Source: Anaerolineae bacterium (GTDB lineage: Bacteria; Chloroflexota; Anaerolineae; Anaerolineales; Villigracilaceae). From it: DNA of 26,940 bases. Both the position numbers and the translations under genes were made by a program. The notes beneath the pieces are model-generated. The model ran no database searches. It was not told the DNA's origin and was given only the letters and a program-made list of their open reading frames with translations. Numbering within the stretch: the stretch's first letter is position 1; every line of letters starts with the position of its first letter. Shown here in pieces: positions 18,113 through 25,180 of this stretch. The stretch covers positions 462-27,401 of the forward strand of contig DQGV01000146.1 of assembly GCA_003524705.1 (NCBI GenBank), read 5' to 3'.

Positions 18113-19078
18113 ATGATAAAGATTCAGCGACTTGTAATACTCCCTATCATAATGATATTGATTTCACTTGCTTGTGGTGGTGGCACCAATCCATCACAAG
18201 AGAGCACTTTGGAGGCGATTAGTAATCAAGTCAGCCTGACTGGGACAGCCGCCGCCTTGGAAAAGGAGCAGTCAAACACAGCCGATCAATCTGCGGCTGC
18301 TACCCAAACTGCGTTGGCTTTGATGGGTCCAGCACTGACCGCAACAGCTGAAGCAGCATATGGACCGATTCTGGCTGAACTGCCCAAGTATGGTGTTGAT
18401 CCTACCTCCGGGCAGATGGCTTGGGTGCACCCTCCTGTGAGTCTAGAAGTCGAAGGCTTCATGAATTTTGATTATGTCAATTATTACATTTCGACACTTG
18501 CTCAGGATTTCGTCATTTCTGCTGATATCACATGGGATGCCATAGGTAGTGAATCAAGTTGTGGATTTGCCATACGCTCCGATGGAAACGAAGATGCAAT
18601 GGATACGTATCTTGCTACCATTTCACGGGTCGCTAGTGGACATTTTATATTTCTTACAATCGCAAAAGGGGAAGCTGTCACTGGGCAGGATATTTATGCG
18701 AAAGGACGTGACCCGGTTTTCGATTGGCAAAATAATGCAACCAATAATTTAACAGTTGTCGGGCGTGGAAATCGTTTCTGGATCTATACCAACGGAACTT
18801 TAATTGGTGAGATTGACCCAAGTGCTCCACCTGTATTAGTTCTACCTCCAGAACCACAAAGAACACCGGGTATGTCAGACGCGGAGTTCATGTTGGAACA
18901 AGCAAGTTATGAACAAGAGGTTGCTCTGGTAAGGGCAGAATATAATGCCAGATTGAATGCTCTTAAAAATGCTGATACGACTTTTGATCGTGGTTTTATG
19001 GCTATGGTGGCATTGAGTCGCGCTGGAAAAAAGGCTACCTGTCAATTTGAAAATGCTTGGTTGTGGTTGATAGAATAA
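18113..19078 (+). CDS. Lipoprotein with concanavalin/DUF1080-like beta-sandwich, exporter-linked
   Basis: 321-aa secreted lipoprotein of unknown function. The N-terminal signal (residues 3-20) ends at ISLAC-GGG with C21 as the lipidation site; the -3 position is Ser, so the lipobox is imperfect. A Thr/Ala-rich tether (42-82, TGTAAAL, TQTALAL, TATAEAA) follows. Residues ~105-235 and 290-321 form a beta-rich fold (FVISADITWD, CGFAIR, NNLTVVGRGNRFWIYTNG, then MVALSRAG and FENAWLWLI) resembling the concanavalin-like DUF1080/LamG group; C150 and C310 could pair. An insert at 236-289 is Pro-rich then helical (SDAEFMLEQASYEQEVALV). It starts 2 nt after the exporter stop, so it is tightly coupled and probably an accessory subunit of the transporter on the outer face. 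Confidence 0.85.
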   Translation: MIKIQRLVILPIIMILISLACGGGTNPSQESTLEAISNQVSLTGTAAALEKEQSNTADQSAAATQTALALMGPALTATAEAAYGPILAELPKYGVDPTSGQMAWVHPPVSLEVEGFMNFDYVNYYISTLAQDFVISADITWDAIGSESSCGFAIRSDGNEDAMDTYLATISRVASGHFIFLTIAKGEAVTGQDIYAKGRDPVFDWQNNATNNLTVVGRGNRFWIYTNGTLIGEIDPSAPPVLVLPPEPQRTPGMSDAEFMLEQASYEQEVALVRAEYNARLNALKNADTTFDRGFMAMVALSRAGKKATCQFENAWLWLIE

Positions 19079-19154
19079 AAATGTAAATATCGTTCTATTT
19101 TATAATAGATGAAAATCAAATTATTTTGTTGTTAGTGATTATCAGGAGAAAGAA

Positions 19155-20789
19155 ATGCCTAAATCTAAATGGACTGGAAAGACTCTAAACAAGCGATACG
19201 TTATAGATGAAATGTTGGGGCAGGGTGGTATGTCGGCAGTGTATAAAGCTACCGACCCCAACTTGAAGCGGGTTGTGGCTATCAAGATGATACATACACA
19301 CCTATCAAGTAATCCAGACTTCGTCAGGAGATTTGAAGAGGAAGCTGCCGCCGTGGCTCAATTACGCCATCCCGGCATCATTCAAGTGTTTGACTTCAAT
19401 AAAGATGATGATGTCTATTACATGGTGTTAGAGTTCGTACCTGGTGAAACGTTTCAAGATCACCTCAAACGGCTCAGCGACAGTGGGCGCCACCTTTCGC
19501 CAGCAAAAGCTATCGAATATATGGCGAATATCTGCGATGCAGTAGATTATGCTCACCAACGTGGAATGATTCATCGTGATATCAAACCTGCCAACTTGAT
19601 GCTTAACACATTAGGTCAGGCTATCTTAATGGATTTTGGAATAGCCAAGATTGTTGGAGGGCAAACACATACTGCTACAGGAGCTGTAGTAGGAACGGCT
19701 ATGTACATGTCACCGGAACAAATCAAAGGTGAACGTCCTGACCGCCGTACTGATATTTATTCTCTGGGTGTAACATTATTCGAAATGCTTAGCGGGCACC
19801 CTCCTTTTCAAGCCGATTCAGCCATGACTTTGATGATGATGCACATTAACGACCCGGTACCAAACCTAAGGAGTCTTAACCCTGAAGTGCCAGATACATT
19901 AGTGGCTGTGATTAATAAAGCATTGGCTAAAGATCCCAATGACCGCTACCAGACTGCCGCACAAATGGCTGCCGCATTACGAAATGTTTCTACAGGAGCA
20001 AAGTCAGCATCAGCAACTATGATTGATGATGCTACTTTATCTATGGGTACTGGGGCTACCATGTTTGAAGCACCAGCTCAACCCAAAGGCACTGTTGTTG
20101 AAAGTAGACCAATGCCAACTCCGATGGGAACAGTTGTGGAAAGTGACCCATATCAAAAGCCCATCAACTCGGCGAGAGGTACCTCAGTTGAAGGTTCAGA
20201 AGTAAGACAGCCAACTTCAGGACCTGTTGCCCCTGCTAAAAAGAACAAGTTGGGATTGCCACTTATTATTGGTGGTTTACTTGTTTTGGGATGTTTTGTT
20301 GTTGGTGGAATATTCCTAGTTAGCCAACTTTTAGGTGGAGGCACAGGTTCTCCGACTGAGCCACCTGCTATTGTTGCCGACAATACCGAGTCTGTGCCTG
20401 TTGCTACTGAAGCAGTTTCAGAATTTCCCACTGAAATTCCAACTGAAACGCCGATTCCATTTACTCCAACACCGGATACACCCTATGTAGTGATAACTGA
20501 TATTCGCGTAGAAGCTGGCGTTTATGTAGTGGATTATGATGTAAACAACTTCCCAGATGGGTCAAATTTACATGTTCATATCTTCTTTAATAATGTTCCT
20601 CCCGAACAAGCAGGTTCGCCAGGCTCAGGACCTTGGAAGTTATCTTGGGGTTCCTATGGTGACCCACCTTTTACACAATATATCTTGGCAAATCGTCCAG
20701 CAAATGCAACACAAATGTGTGCATTGGTTGCCAATCCGAATCACTCCATTCAACTTAATAGTGGCAACTGTGTAGATTTACCCGAATAA
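19155..20789 (+). CDS. Transmembrane Ser/Thr protein kinase (PknB-like) with novel external domain
   Basis: 544-aa Hanks-type kinase. Kinase domain ~15-278: glycine loop LGQGGMSAVY (21-30), K44, HRDIKPAN (140-147; D142, K144, N147), DFG 160-162, activation segment with T-x-T-ATG and GTAMYMSPEQ. Cytoplasmic linker 280-360 holds five T-x-x-[D/E] motifs: T288, T302, T313, T326, T343. One TM helix (~367-390) precedes a Pro/Thr/Glu-rich stalk (398-443) and a ~100-residue beta-rich external domain (444-544) with C522 and C539; there are no PASTA repeats. The start is ATG with AGGAG 6 nt upstream. It follows the lipoprotein by 76 nt; an isolated TATAAT at 19101 has no good -35, so read-through from the exporter promoter is likely. 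It probably phosphorylates the FHA exporter system and itself; external ligand unknown. Confidence 0.95.
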   Translation: MPKSKWTGKTLNKRYVIDEMLGQGGMSAVYKATDPNLKRVVAIKMIHTHLSSNPDFVRRFEEEAAAVAQLRHPGIIQVFDFNKDDDVYYMVLEFVPGETFQDHLKRLSDSGRHLSPAKAIEYMANICDAVDYAHQRGMIHRDIKPANLMLNTLGQAILMDFGIAKIVGGQTHTATGAVVGTAMYMSPEQIKGERPDRRTDIYSLGVTLFEMLSGHPPFQADSAMTLMMMHINDPVPNLRSLNPEVPDTLVAVINKALAKDPNDRYQTAAQMAAALRNVSTGAKSASATMIDDATLSMGTGATMFEAPAQPKGTVVESRPMPTPMGTVVESDPYQKPINSARGTSVEGSEVRQPTSGPVAPAKKNKLGLPLIIGGLLVLGCFVVGGIFLVSQLLGGGTGSPTEPPAIVADNTESVPVATEAVSEFPTEIPTETPIPFTPTPDTPYVVITDIRVEAGVYVVDYDVNNFPDGSNLHVHIFFNNVPPEQAGSPGSGPWKLSWGSYGDPPFTQYILANRPANATQMCALVANPNHSIQLNSGNCVDLPE

Positions 20790-20808
20790 CCTAAAAAGAC
20801 ACAGTAAT

Positions 20809-20846
20809 AAAAAAGATAGGTCATAAAAGTGTGACCTATCTTTTTT
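20809..20846. terminator. Bidirectional rho-independent terminator
   Basis: A 15-bp perfect stem (20809-20823 with 20832-20846, core GATAGGTCA/TGACCTATC), 8-nt loop, flanked by A6 and T6 tracts so that it works on both strands. It sits between the convergent kinase (stop at 20789) and stand-alone FAAL (stop at 20853) and closes both operons. Confidence 0.92.
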
Positions 20847-20852
20847 ATTTAT

Positions 20853-22523
20853 CTATAGTTCTTTCAAAAACTTTTCTTTATTCGCAGACCTTGCCGTTTT
20901 TCCGCTGGATGTTTTGAGTATCCAAGTTTCATCCACCACTTTTACGTGACGCACTGCCACTGCTGAATTTTTTGTGACGTGTTTGCGAATCGCATCAGCG
21001 ATTAATTCTTTATCTGATTCTCCCGATTCAGACTCAGCAATAATGACGACTTCTTCTGTGCCTGATTCTTGGTCATACATCCCAAACGCAACGCATCGTC
21101 CCTTGCGCACGCCTGCTACTTCACCTGCTAATGATTCTAAATCTTGAGGGTAGACGTTCTTCCCGCCAACAATAATCAAATCCTTTTTACGACCTGAAAC
21201 ATATAACTCGCCATCGGCAAGATATCCATAATCGCCCGTCAGATACCAATCGTTTTTTATTGCAGATTCTGTCGCATCTGGACGATTGAAATATTCTGTC
21301 AACATACAATCACTTTGGACTGCAATTTCCCCAACGACTCTTTCGTCAACTTCATTGAATGATTCATCTACAACTTTGATTTTCACATTCGGAAGAGGCT
21401 TACCCGAAGAAGTCATTTTCAGAATTGCAGAATCAGGTTTCCCCTTAAGTGCGAGGCGTTGAGTCATAAATGTTTCGCGGTCAATTTCATCTATCACTGG
21501 AGTTTTATCTAGGGGAGATTGAGTCACAGCAAAAACATTTTCAGCCATCGCATAACATGTTTGCATTGCGGAATAATTTAATCCATAACTTGAAAATTTT
21601 TCAAAAAATAAATTATGACTTTCGACATGCACAGGCTCAGAACAATTGATGATTGCCCGCCACGTTGAAAGATTTACATTTTCAAGATTTCGCTCACGAA
21701 TTTTTTGTGCACAGAAATTGAAGGCAAAATTTGGAAGCCACGATAACGTACCTTGATATTGCGAAACGGATTGCAAAAGTTTATATGGCGCGCGCACCCA
21801 ATCAAACGGCGACATAAGTACGAGCGGAATTTGTAAAATGACAGGCATGATAAAACATGCGATGAAACCCATATCGTGATAAAGCGGAAGCCACGAAACG
21901 ATGACATCATTTTCTTTATTAAGTTGAATCGTTTTGCTATATGAATTTAATTGATTCAAAATTGCGCGATGCGAAAGCGCGACACCTTTTTGTAAACCAG
22001 TTGTGCCTGATGAATGTTGCAAAACCACAATGTCTTCTTGTGATGCATTCATGCCTTGCAAAGAATCAAAATTGATATTTGATTCTGTTTCAATTTGATT
22101 CGTCAGAATAATATTTTTTACTGAATCCCCTTCAATCAATGCGCTCCGAATTTCATTTTCAAATTCAGGATAAGTAATAATCGTTGTTGGTTTTGTAATT
22201 GAAATTAAAGAAGCAAGGTCAGCGCGATATTTTTCAGGCGCAAGTTTTTCTGTCAAGAATGGCATGATGGATGGAATCGCGCCATGCAAAATCGCTCCCC
22301 AAAACGAATAGACCAAGTCTTCACCATGTTGCAGAATCAAAATAATTACTTCGCCTTTTTTGATTCCTTTACTTGCATAAGTTTGTGCATAACGATTTGA
22401 ATTATGAATCAAATCATTATATGTAATCGTTTTATCTTCCTGACCTGCAAACTGCAAAATAATGCTGGTTTTATCAGGGACAGTTTGATATGCATTTTGG
22501 AGAAGATGAGGGAGTGTAGTCAT
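20853..22523 (-). CDS. Stand-alone fatty-acyl-AMP ligase (FAAL)
   Basis: 556-aa ANL-superfamily enzyme that adenylates a fatty acid and hands it to a carrier protein. Motifs: P-loop HSSGTTGLQKG (170-180), LPLYHDMGF and LPNFAFNFC blocks characteristic of FAALs, ADGELYVSGRKKDLIIVGGKN, and the C-terminal TSSGK with catalytic Lys (~K542). The frame stays open upstream to a possible ATG at 22583, but that extension reads through a palindromic repeat and gives an Arg/Pro/Gly-rich peptide; I chose ATG 22523, where the FAAL fold begins. It is the last gene of a minus-strand operon, 60 nt after the ACP gene, and ends just before the 20809-20846 terminator. The adjacent ACP is the obvious acceptor. It is distinct from the FAAL fused in the megasynthase. 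Confidence 0.93.
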   Translation of the reverse strand: MTTLPHLLQNAYQTVPDKTSIILQFAGQEDKTITYNDLIHNSNRYAQTYASKGIKKGEVIILILQHGEDLVYSFWGAILHGAIPSIMPFLTEKLAPEKYRADLASLISITKPTTIITYPEFENEIRSALIEGDSVKNIILTNQIETESNINFDSLQGMNASQEDIVVLQHSSGTTGLQKGVALSHRAILNQLNSYSKTIQLNKENDVIVSWLPLYHDMGFIACFIMPVILQIPLVLMSPFDWVRAPYKLLQSVSQYQGTLSWLPNFAFNFCAQKIRERNLENVNLSTWRAIINCSEPVHVESHNLFFEKFSSYGLNYSAMQTCYAMAENVFAVTQSPLDKTPVIDEIDRETFMTQRLALKGKPDSAILKMTSSGKPLPNVKIKVVDESFNEVDERVVGEIAVQSDCMLTEYFNRPDATESAIKNDWYLTGDYGYLADGELYVSGRKKDLIIVGGKNVYPQDLESLAGEVAGVRKGRCVAFGMYDQESGTEEVVIIAESESGESDKELIADAIRKHVTKNSAVAVRHVKVVDETWILKTSSGKTARSANKEKFLKEL

Positions 22524-22531
22524 TTTTCTCG

Positions 22532-22575
22532 TAGGGACGCGGTTTCCGCGTCCAGGGCGAGGTGACCTCGCCCCT
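22532..22575. repeat. Double-hairpin palindromic repeat between ACP and FAAL genes
   Basis: Two adjacent hairpins: GGACGCGG-TTT-CCGCGTCC (22535-22553) and GGGCGAGG-TGA-CCTCGCCC (22555-22573, allowing for the central bases). The second shares its GGGCGA/TCGCCC arms with the repeat at 2563-2616. It lies inside an operon, so it may stabilise mRNA or attenuate FAAL expression relative to ACP; its main significance may simply be as a dispersed genomic repeat. Confidence 0.75.
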
Positions 22576-22583
22576 AAAATCAA

Positions 22584-22829
22584 TTATTTTCTTGATTGAA
22601 TCAAACCCGCCAATTGATTTAACGAATCAAACGTATCCGCATTCAATTCAGTATCCTCAATTTTTACACCAAAGGTATCTTCCACAAACAAAGCCAAATC
22701 CATGAGGCTGAATGAATCAATTAATCCACTAGAGATTAATGCTTCATCAGGTTTAATTTCCTTATTTGGTTGCTTCAATATTTTTTCGGCAATAAATTTT
22801 GCTATTGGAGTTGTGATTTTTGTTGTCAT
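22584..22829 (-). CDS. Stand-alone acyl carrier protein
   Basis: 81-aa carrier protein. The phosphopantetheine site is S39 in SSGLIDSFSLMDL, with flanking acidic helix residues (VEDTFGVKIEDTELNADTFDSL), typical of ACPs that work with FAALs or DltC-like carriers. It is preceded by an AAGGAAA ribosome-binding sequence about 8 nt before the ATG. It lies upstream of the FAAL in the same operon, so the pair should charge a fatty acid onto this ACP. Activation by the Sfp-type transferase at 2616 is plausible. It is not the housekeeping AcpP: the DSF motif replaces DSL and there are no fatty-acid-synthesis neighbours. Confidence 0.92.
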   Translation of the reverse strand: MTTKITTPIAKFIAEKILKQPNKEIKPDEALISSGLIDSFSLMDLALFVEDTFGVKIEDTELNADTFDSLNQLAGLIQSRK

Positions 22830-22852
22830 TCTGATTTCCTTTTAATTTGCGA

Positions 22853-22898
22853 CAGAGGTCACAGAGTTTTCTGAGAAAAACCTCAAAGGTCTCTGTGG
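22853..22898. repeat. Imperfect palindrome with CACAGAG/CTCTGTG arms
   Basis: CACAGAG (22860-22866) and CTCTGTG (22891-22897) form a 7-bp perfect inverted repeat in the gap between the lipoprotein and ACP genes, with further imperfect pairing of AGGTC/GACCT type around it. It could be a dispersed repeat or an intra-operon RNA hairpin. No U-tract. Confidence 0.45.
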
Positions 22899-22906
22899 CT
22901 AAGATT

Positions 22907-23827
22907 TTATTGACTTGTTAATGCTTTTCTTACCGCATCCAACGCTTGCAACGCCGTCAAGTTTCTCCAGGGCCAGCCACTTAACATATTTTTTTCTATA
23001 TCAAAAAAATTTCTTGAAAAAGATAAATGAAAGCCATCATTCAATTCAGTTGAATGACCTTGATTCGGCAAAGGTTGTAATGCTGCCCAAAAATTCCATA
23101 ACGGAATATCATACTCAACAGCAATCTCCGCAATTTCTGCATTGATGCTATGGTCGCCTTCAAGGTTATCACCTTTGGTTGCCAAAATTGGCACCACGCC
23201 TTGCTCCAAACTATATTCAACAATTTGGCGCATATATTTTCCATAATCATCAGCGGGTCTGCCATTAAAATTTGTTTCCAAACTTATCAAGGCAATGCTT
23301 GGGTTATTGACTCGAAATTCACAGGCAATTGGTGTTTCATTGGGCTCGCAATTTTCAGGGTCAGCGCGAAGCGGGGTTAATATCGCCGCCACATTATACC
23401 CATCACGCATCGCCAAACTATCCCGCGCAAACGAACCTTCAAAATAATCAATCGTCTCTTGCAAATATTCGTATTCACCCAAACTATATTGATTCGGATA
23501 ATCAAAATCTACCAAATAAAAACCTGTGCTTGTTTGACAATCCCCAACTTTTGAAAACACATTTGGATTTCGACCCATCTCCAAACCATGCTGATACACT
23601 TCCTTCATCGCCTGACTGACGACGGGGATAACTGGTAGCTGTTTCCATTCATCTGGTGCAAGCGTCGGGCGGGGAGTTGCTTTTGCAACTTGTGTTGATT
23701 CCACGACTTCGTTTGTTGATTGCGAAATCATAGTAGATGTACTTTCAATTTCAACTTGTGATGTGGCAGGCACATTCATACAAGATACTAAAAACAAACT
23801 TAACAATATATATCGTACAAACTTCAT
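22907..23827 (-). CDS. Lipoprotein with SGNH-hydrolase-like fold
   Basis: 306-aa lipoprotein. Signal peptide 2-15 with a clear lipobox LVSC (C16), then a Ser/Thr-rich tether (25-55). The body has an SGNH-like layout: block-I-like FSKVGDCQTS (91-100) in which the usual nucleophile Ser of GDS is Cys (C97); PSIALISLETNFNG (176-189), near block III; and block V LNDGFHLS with D264 and H267. C160 and C169 may form a disulfide. A longer start at 23842 is possible, but GGAG lies 9 nt before ATG 23827, and the shorter form gives a standard signal peptide, so I chose it. Neighbours: an SGNH-like membrane protein upstream, ACP and FAAL downstream. Possible role: acyl transfer to or removal from a surface polymer; catalytic competence is uncertain. 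Confidence 0.85.
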   Translation of the reverse strand: MKFVRYILLSLFLVSCMNVPATSQVEIESTSTMISQSTNEVVESTQVAKATPRPTLAPDEWKQLPVIPVVSQAMKEVYQHGLEMGRNPNVFSKVGDCQTSTGFYLVDFDYPNQYSLGEYEYLQETIDYFEGSFARDSLAMRDGYNVAAILTPLRADPENCEPNETPIACEFRVNNPSIALISLETNFNGRPADDYGKYMRQIVEYSLEQGVVPILATKGDNLEGDHSINAEIAEIAVEYDIPLWNFWAALQPLPNQGHSTELNDGFHLSFSRNFFDIEKNMLSGWPWRNLTALQALDAVRKALTSQ

Positions 23828-23848
23828 AAAACTAAACTCCATTTATTC

Positions 23849-23942
23849 ATGTCATTGCGAGGAGCGAAGCGACGAAGCAATCTTCAACTTAATTAGTAGA
23901 TTGCTTCGCCACAAAGAACAAAAGCGTGGCTCGCAATGACAT
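23849..23942. repeat. MITE-like nested palindrome (GTCATTGCGAG family)
   Basis: Outer arms ATGTCATTGCGAG (23849-23861) and CTCGCAATGACAT (23930-23942) are a 13-bp perfect inverted repeat; inner arms CGAAGCAATCT (23873-23883) and AGATTGCTTCG (23898-23908) are 11 bp perfect. This is a widespread bacterial intergenic repeat style and carries no ORF. It separates the two SGNH-like genes of one operon, where the RNA could fold into a long double hairpin. Confidence 0.88.
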
Positions 23943-23947
23943 ATATT

Positions 23948-24985
23948 TTATTGACAACTTCCTTCAATATACGGCGCTAAACTTTCAGCCAACATTTTTT
24001 CTCCAGCAGGTGTGAGATGAATAGCACTATTTGTAAATTCATTGGCAGGGAGGATATCCCACAAATCAACATATTGCCAATTATTTTCTTCACTTAATTC
24101 ATTTATCATGTTTCTATATTCATCATACGCCCAGCGCGGATAGAAAAAATTATAGCGGATGTCACTATTGTTTCCAGAACTTATTAACATCGGCTCATTT
24201 ACCAGAATTAATGGTATTTCTCCAGCAATGTTGAAACCTTCCTCCAACATGTTCAAAGCCAAAAGATTTTCATCTAAATTCGGTTTCACAAAATCATGAT
24301 AACTTTCATCTACATCAAAATCTGTTTGCGCTTTTTCATAAGTATCAGGATAGATTTGGTCAACTCCCGTAGCAGACCACATCACACCATAAATCTGCAA
24401 GCGGATTAAATCTGCCCAGGCGCGTCTATCTCCAATGAACGTTTTCTCCCAAAAACTTTTTTGCTTCTGATTATTCTCTACAATCGGAGACATTTGTTTT
24501 TCAATGGGAAATGCATCTAACGTCGTCATCCATAAAACCAAATCAGGTTGATATTGCATGGCATACTCTAACACCATAACATCTTTAGTCAATGAAATGG
24601 TTGGATATCCAATGTTATATGTTTTGACATTTTTCCCACACGCCGAAAGATTCATTTGATTCAATTGACCAGTCAATGTTTCTTCTGGCTTGAGCAATGT
24701 CCCCCAAACGGACGAATCTCCAATCACAATGACCCGAAATTCATATTCTGTTTTTTCTGTTCCATGAATGACGTGTGATGCAAACATTGCATCCAAGTCA
24801 AATAGACTCAGGTTATACGATTGCTTCGGATTTTCTCCAAACGGCAATCTTTCTCTGCCTGTGAAGATTGAGTTATATAAAGAAATTCTCCCAATATTTG
24901 GTTGCCCGAGGGCAATCAAAAGATTGAGGATGATAAAAAGAAAAATTCCTTTTATGAAAACATTTAGGGGTTTAACTTGATTCAT
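23948..24985 (-). CDS. Membrane-anchored SGNH/GDSL-like protein
   Basis: 345-aa protein with one N-terminal TM helix (9-28) and a large extracytoplasmic SGNH-like domain. Block I is VIGDSSVWG (87-95) with nucleophile candidate S91; block II lies around NIGYPTISL; block III-like region PDLVLWMTTLDAFP; block V is SAIHLTPAG with H323. The Asp expected three residues before this His is Ser (S320), so the canonical Asp-x-x-His is not intact. First gene of the FAAL/ACP operon; ATG preceded by GGAG about 10 nt upstream. An isolated TATAAT at 25006-25001 on this strand could be the -10, without a clear -35. By analogy with DltD-type proteins it may assist acyl transfer across the membrane; this is inference. 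Confidence 0.85.
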   Translation of the reverse strand: MNQVKPLNVFIKGIFLFIILNLLIALGQPNIGRISLYNSIFTGRERLPFGENPKQSYNLSLFDLDAMFASHVIHGTEKTEYEFRVIVIGDSSVWGTLLKPEETLTGQLNQMNLSACGKNVKTYNIGYPTISLTKDVMVLEYAMQYQPDLVLWMTTLDAFPIEKQMSPIVENNQKQKSFWEKTFIGDRRAWADLIRLQIYGVMWSATGVDQIYPDTYEKAQTDFDVDESYHDFVKPNLDENLLALNMLEEGFNIAGEIPLILVNEPMLISSGNNSDIRYNFFYPRWAYDEYRNMINELSEENNWQYVDLWDILPANEFTNSAIHLTPAGEKMLAESLAPYIEGSCQ

Positions 24986-25033
24986 TTTCTTAAGACTCCA
25001 ATTATAGTATCCATTCCCATTTTGTGTTTTCTG

Positions 25034-25062
25034 TTGACGAGCCTACTTCCCCGTGTTAGAAT
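25034..25062 (+). promoter_or_regulatory. Promoter of tRNA-Lys
   Basis: TTGACG (25034-25039) and TAGAAT (25057-25062) with a 17-bp spacer, each one mismatch from consensus. The predicted start is near 25069, about 12 nt before the mature tRNA end, as expected for a tRNA gene. Confidence 0.75.
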
Positions 25063-25080
25063 GCAACCCGCCTAAATAAT

Positions 25081-25152
25081 GGGCGCGTAGCTCAATGGTA
25101 GAGCAGCGGCCTTTTAAGCCGTTTGTTGAGAGTTCGATCCTCTCCGCGCTCA
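25081..25152 (+). tRNA. tRNA-Lys (anticodon UUU)
   Basis: Full cloverleaf read by hand: acceptor GGGCGCG pairs with CGCGCTC (one G-U), D-stem GCTC/GAGC, anticodon stem GCGGC/GCCGT with loop CTTTTAA giving anticodon TTT (25113-25115), T-stem GAGAG/CTCTC with loop TTCGATC, discriminator A at 25152. The 3' CCA is not encoded (CTT follows). A promoter precedes it and a small ORF starts 28 nt after it. Confidence 0.97.
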
Positions 25153-25180
25153 CTTGGTTATTTAGTTTGAAAGGTGCAAT

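Noticed and set aside
19101..19106. TATAAT before the kinase gene as an independent promoter
   Set aside because: No -35 hexamer at 16-18 bp; in an AT-rich gap a chance match is likely.
22524..22583. 20-residue N-terminal extension of the stand-alone FAAL
   Set aside because: The extension translates the palindromic repeat; the FAAL fold begins at ATG 22523.
23329..23619. 96-aa plus-strand frame opposite the SGNH lipoprotein
   Set aside because: It is antisense to a well-supported gene, rich in Asn/Pro/His, with no domain or start signal.
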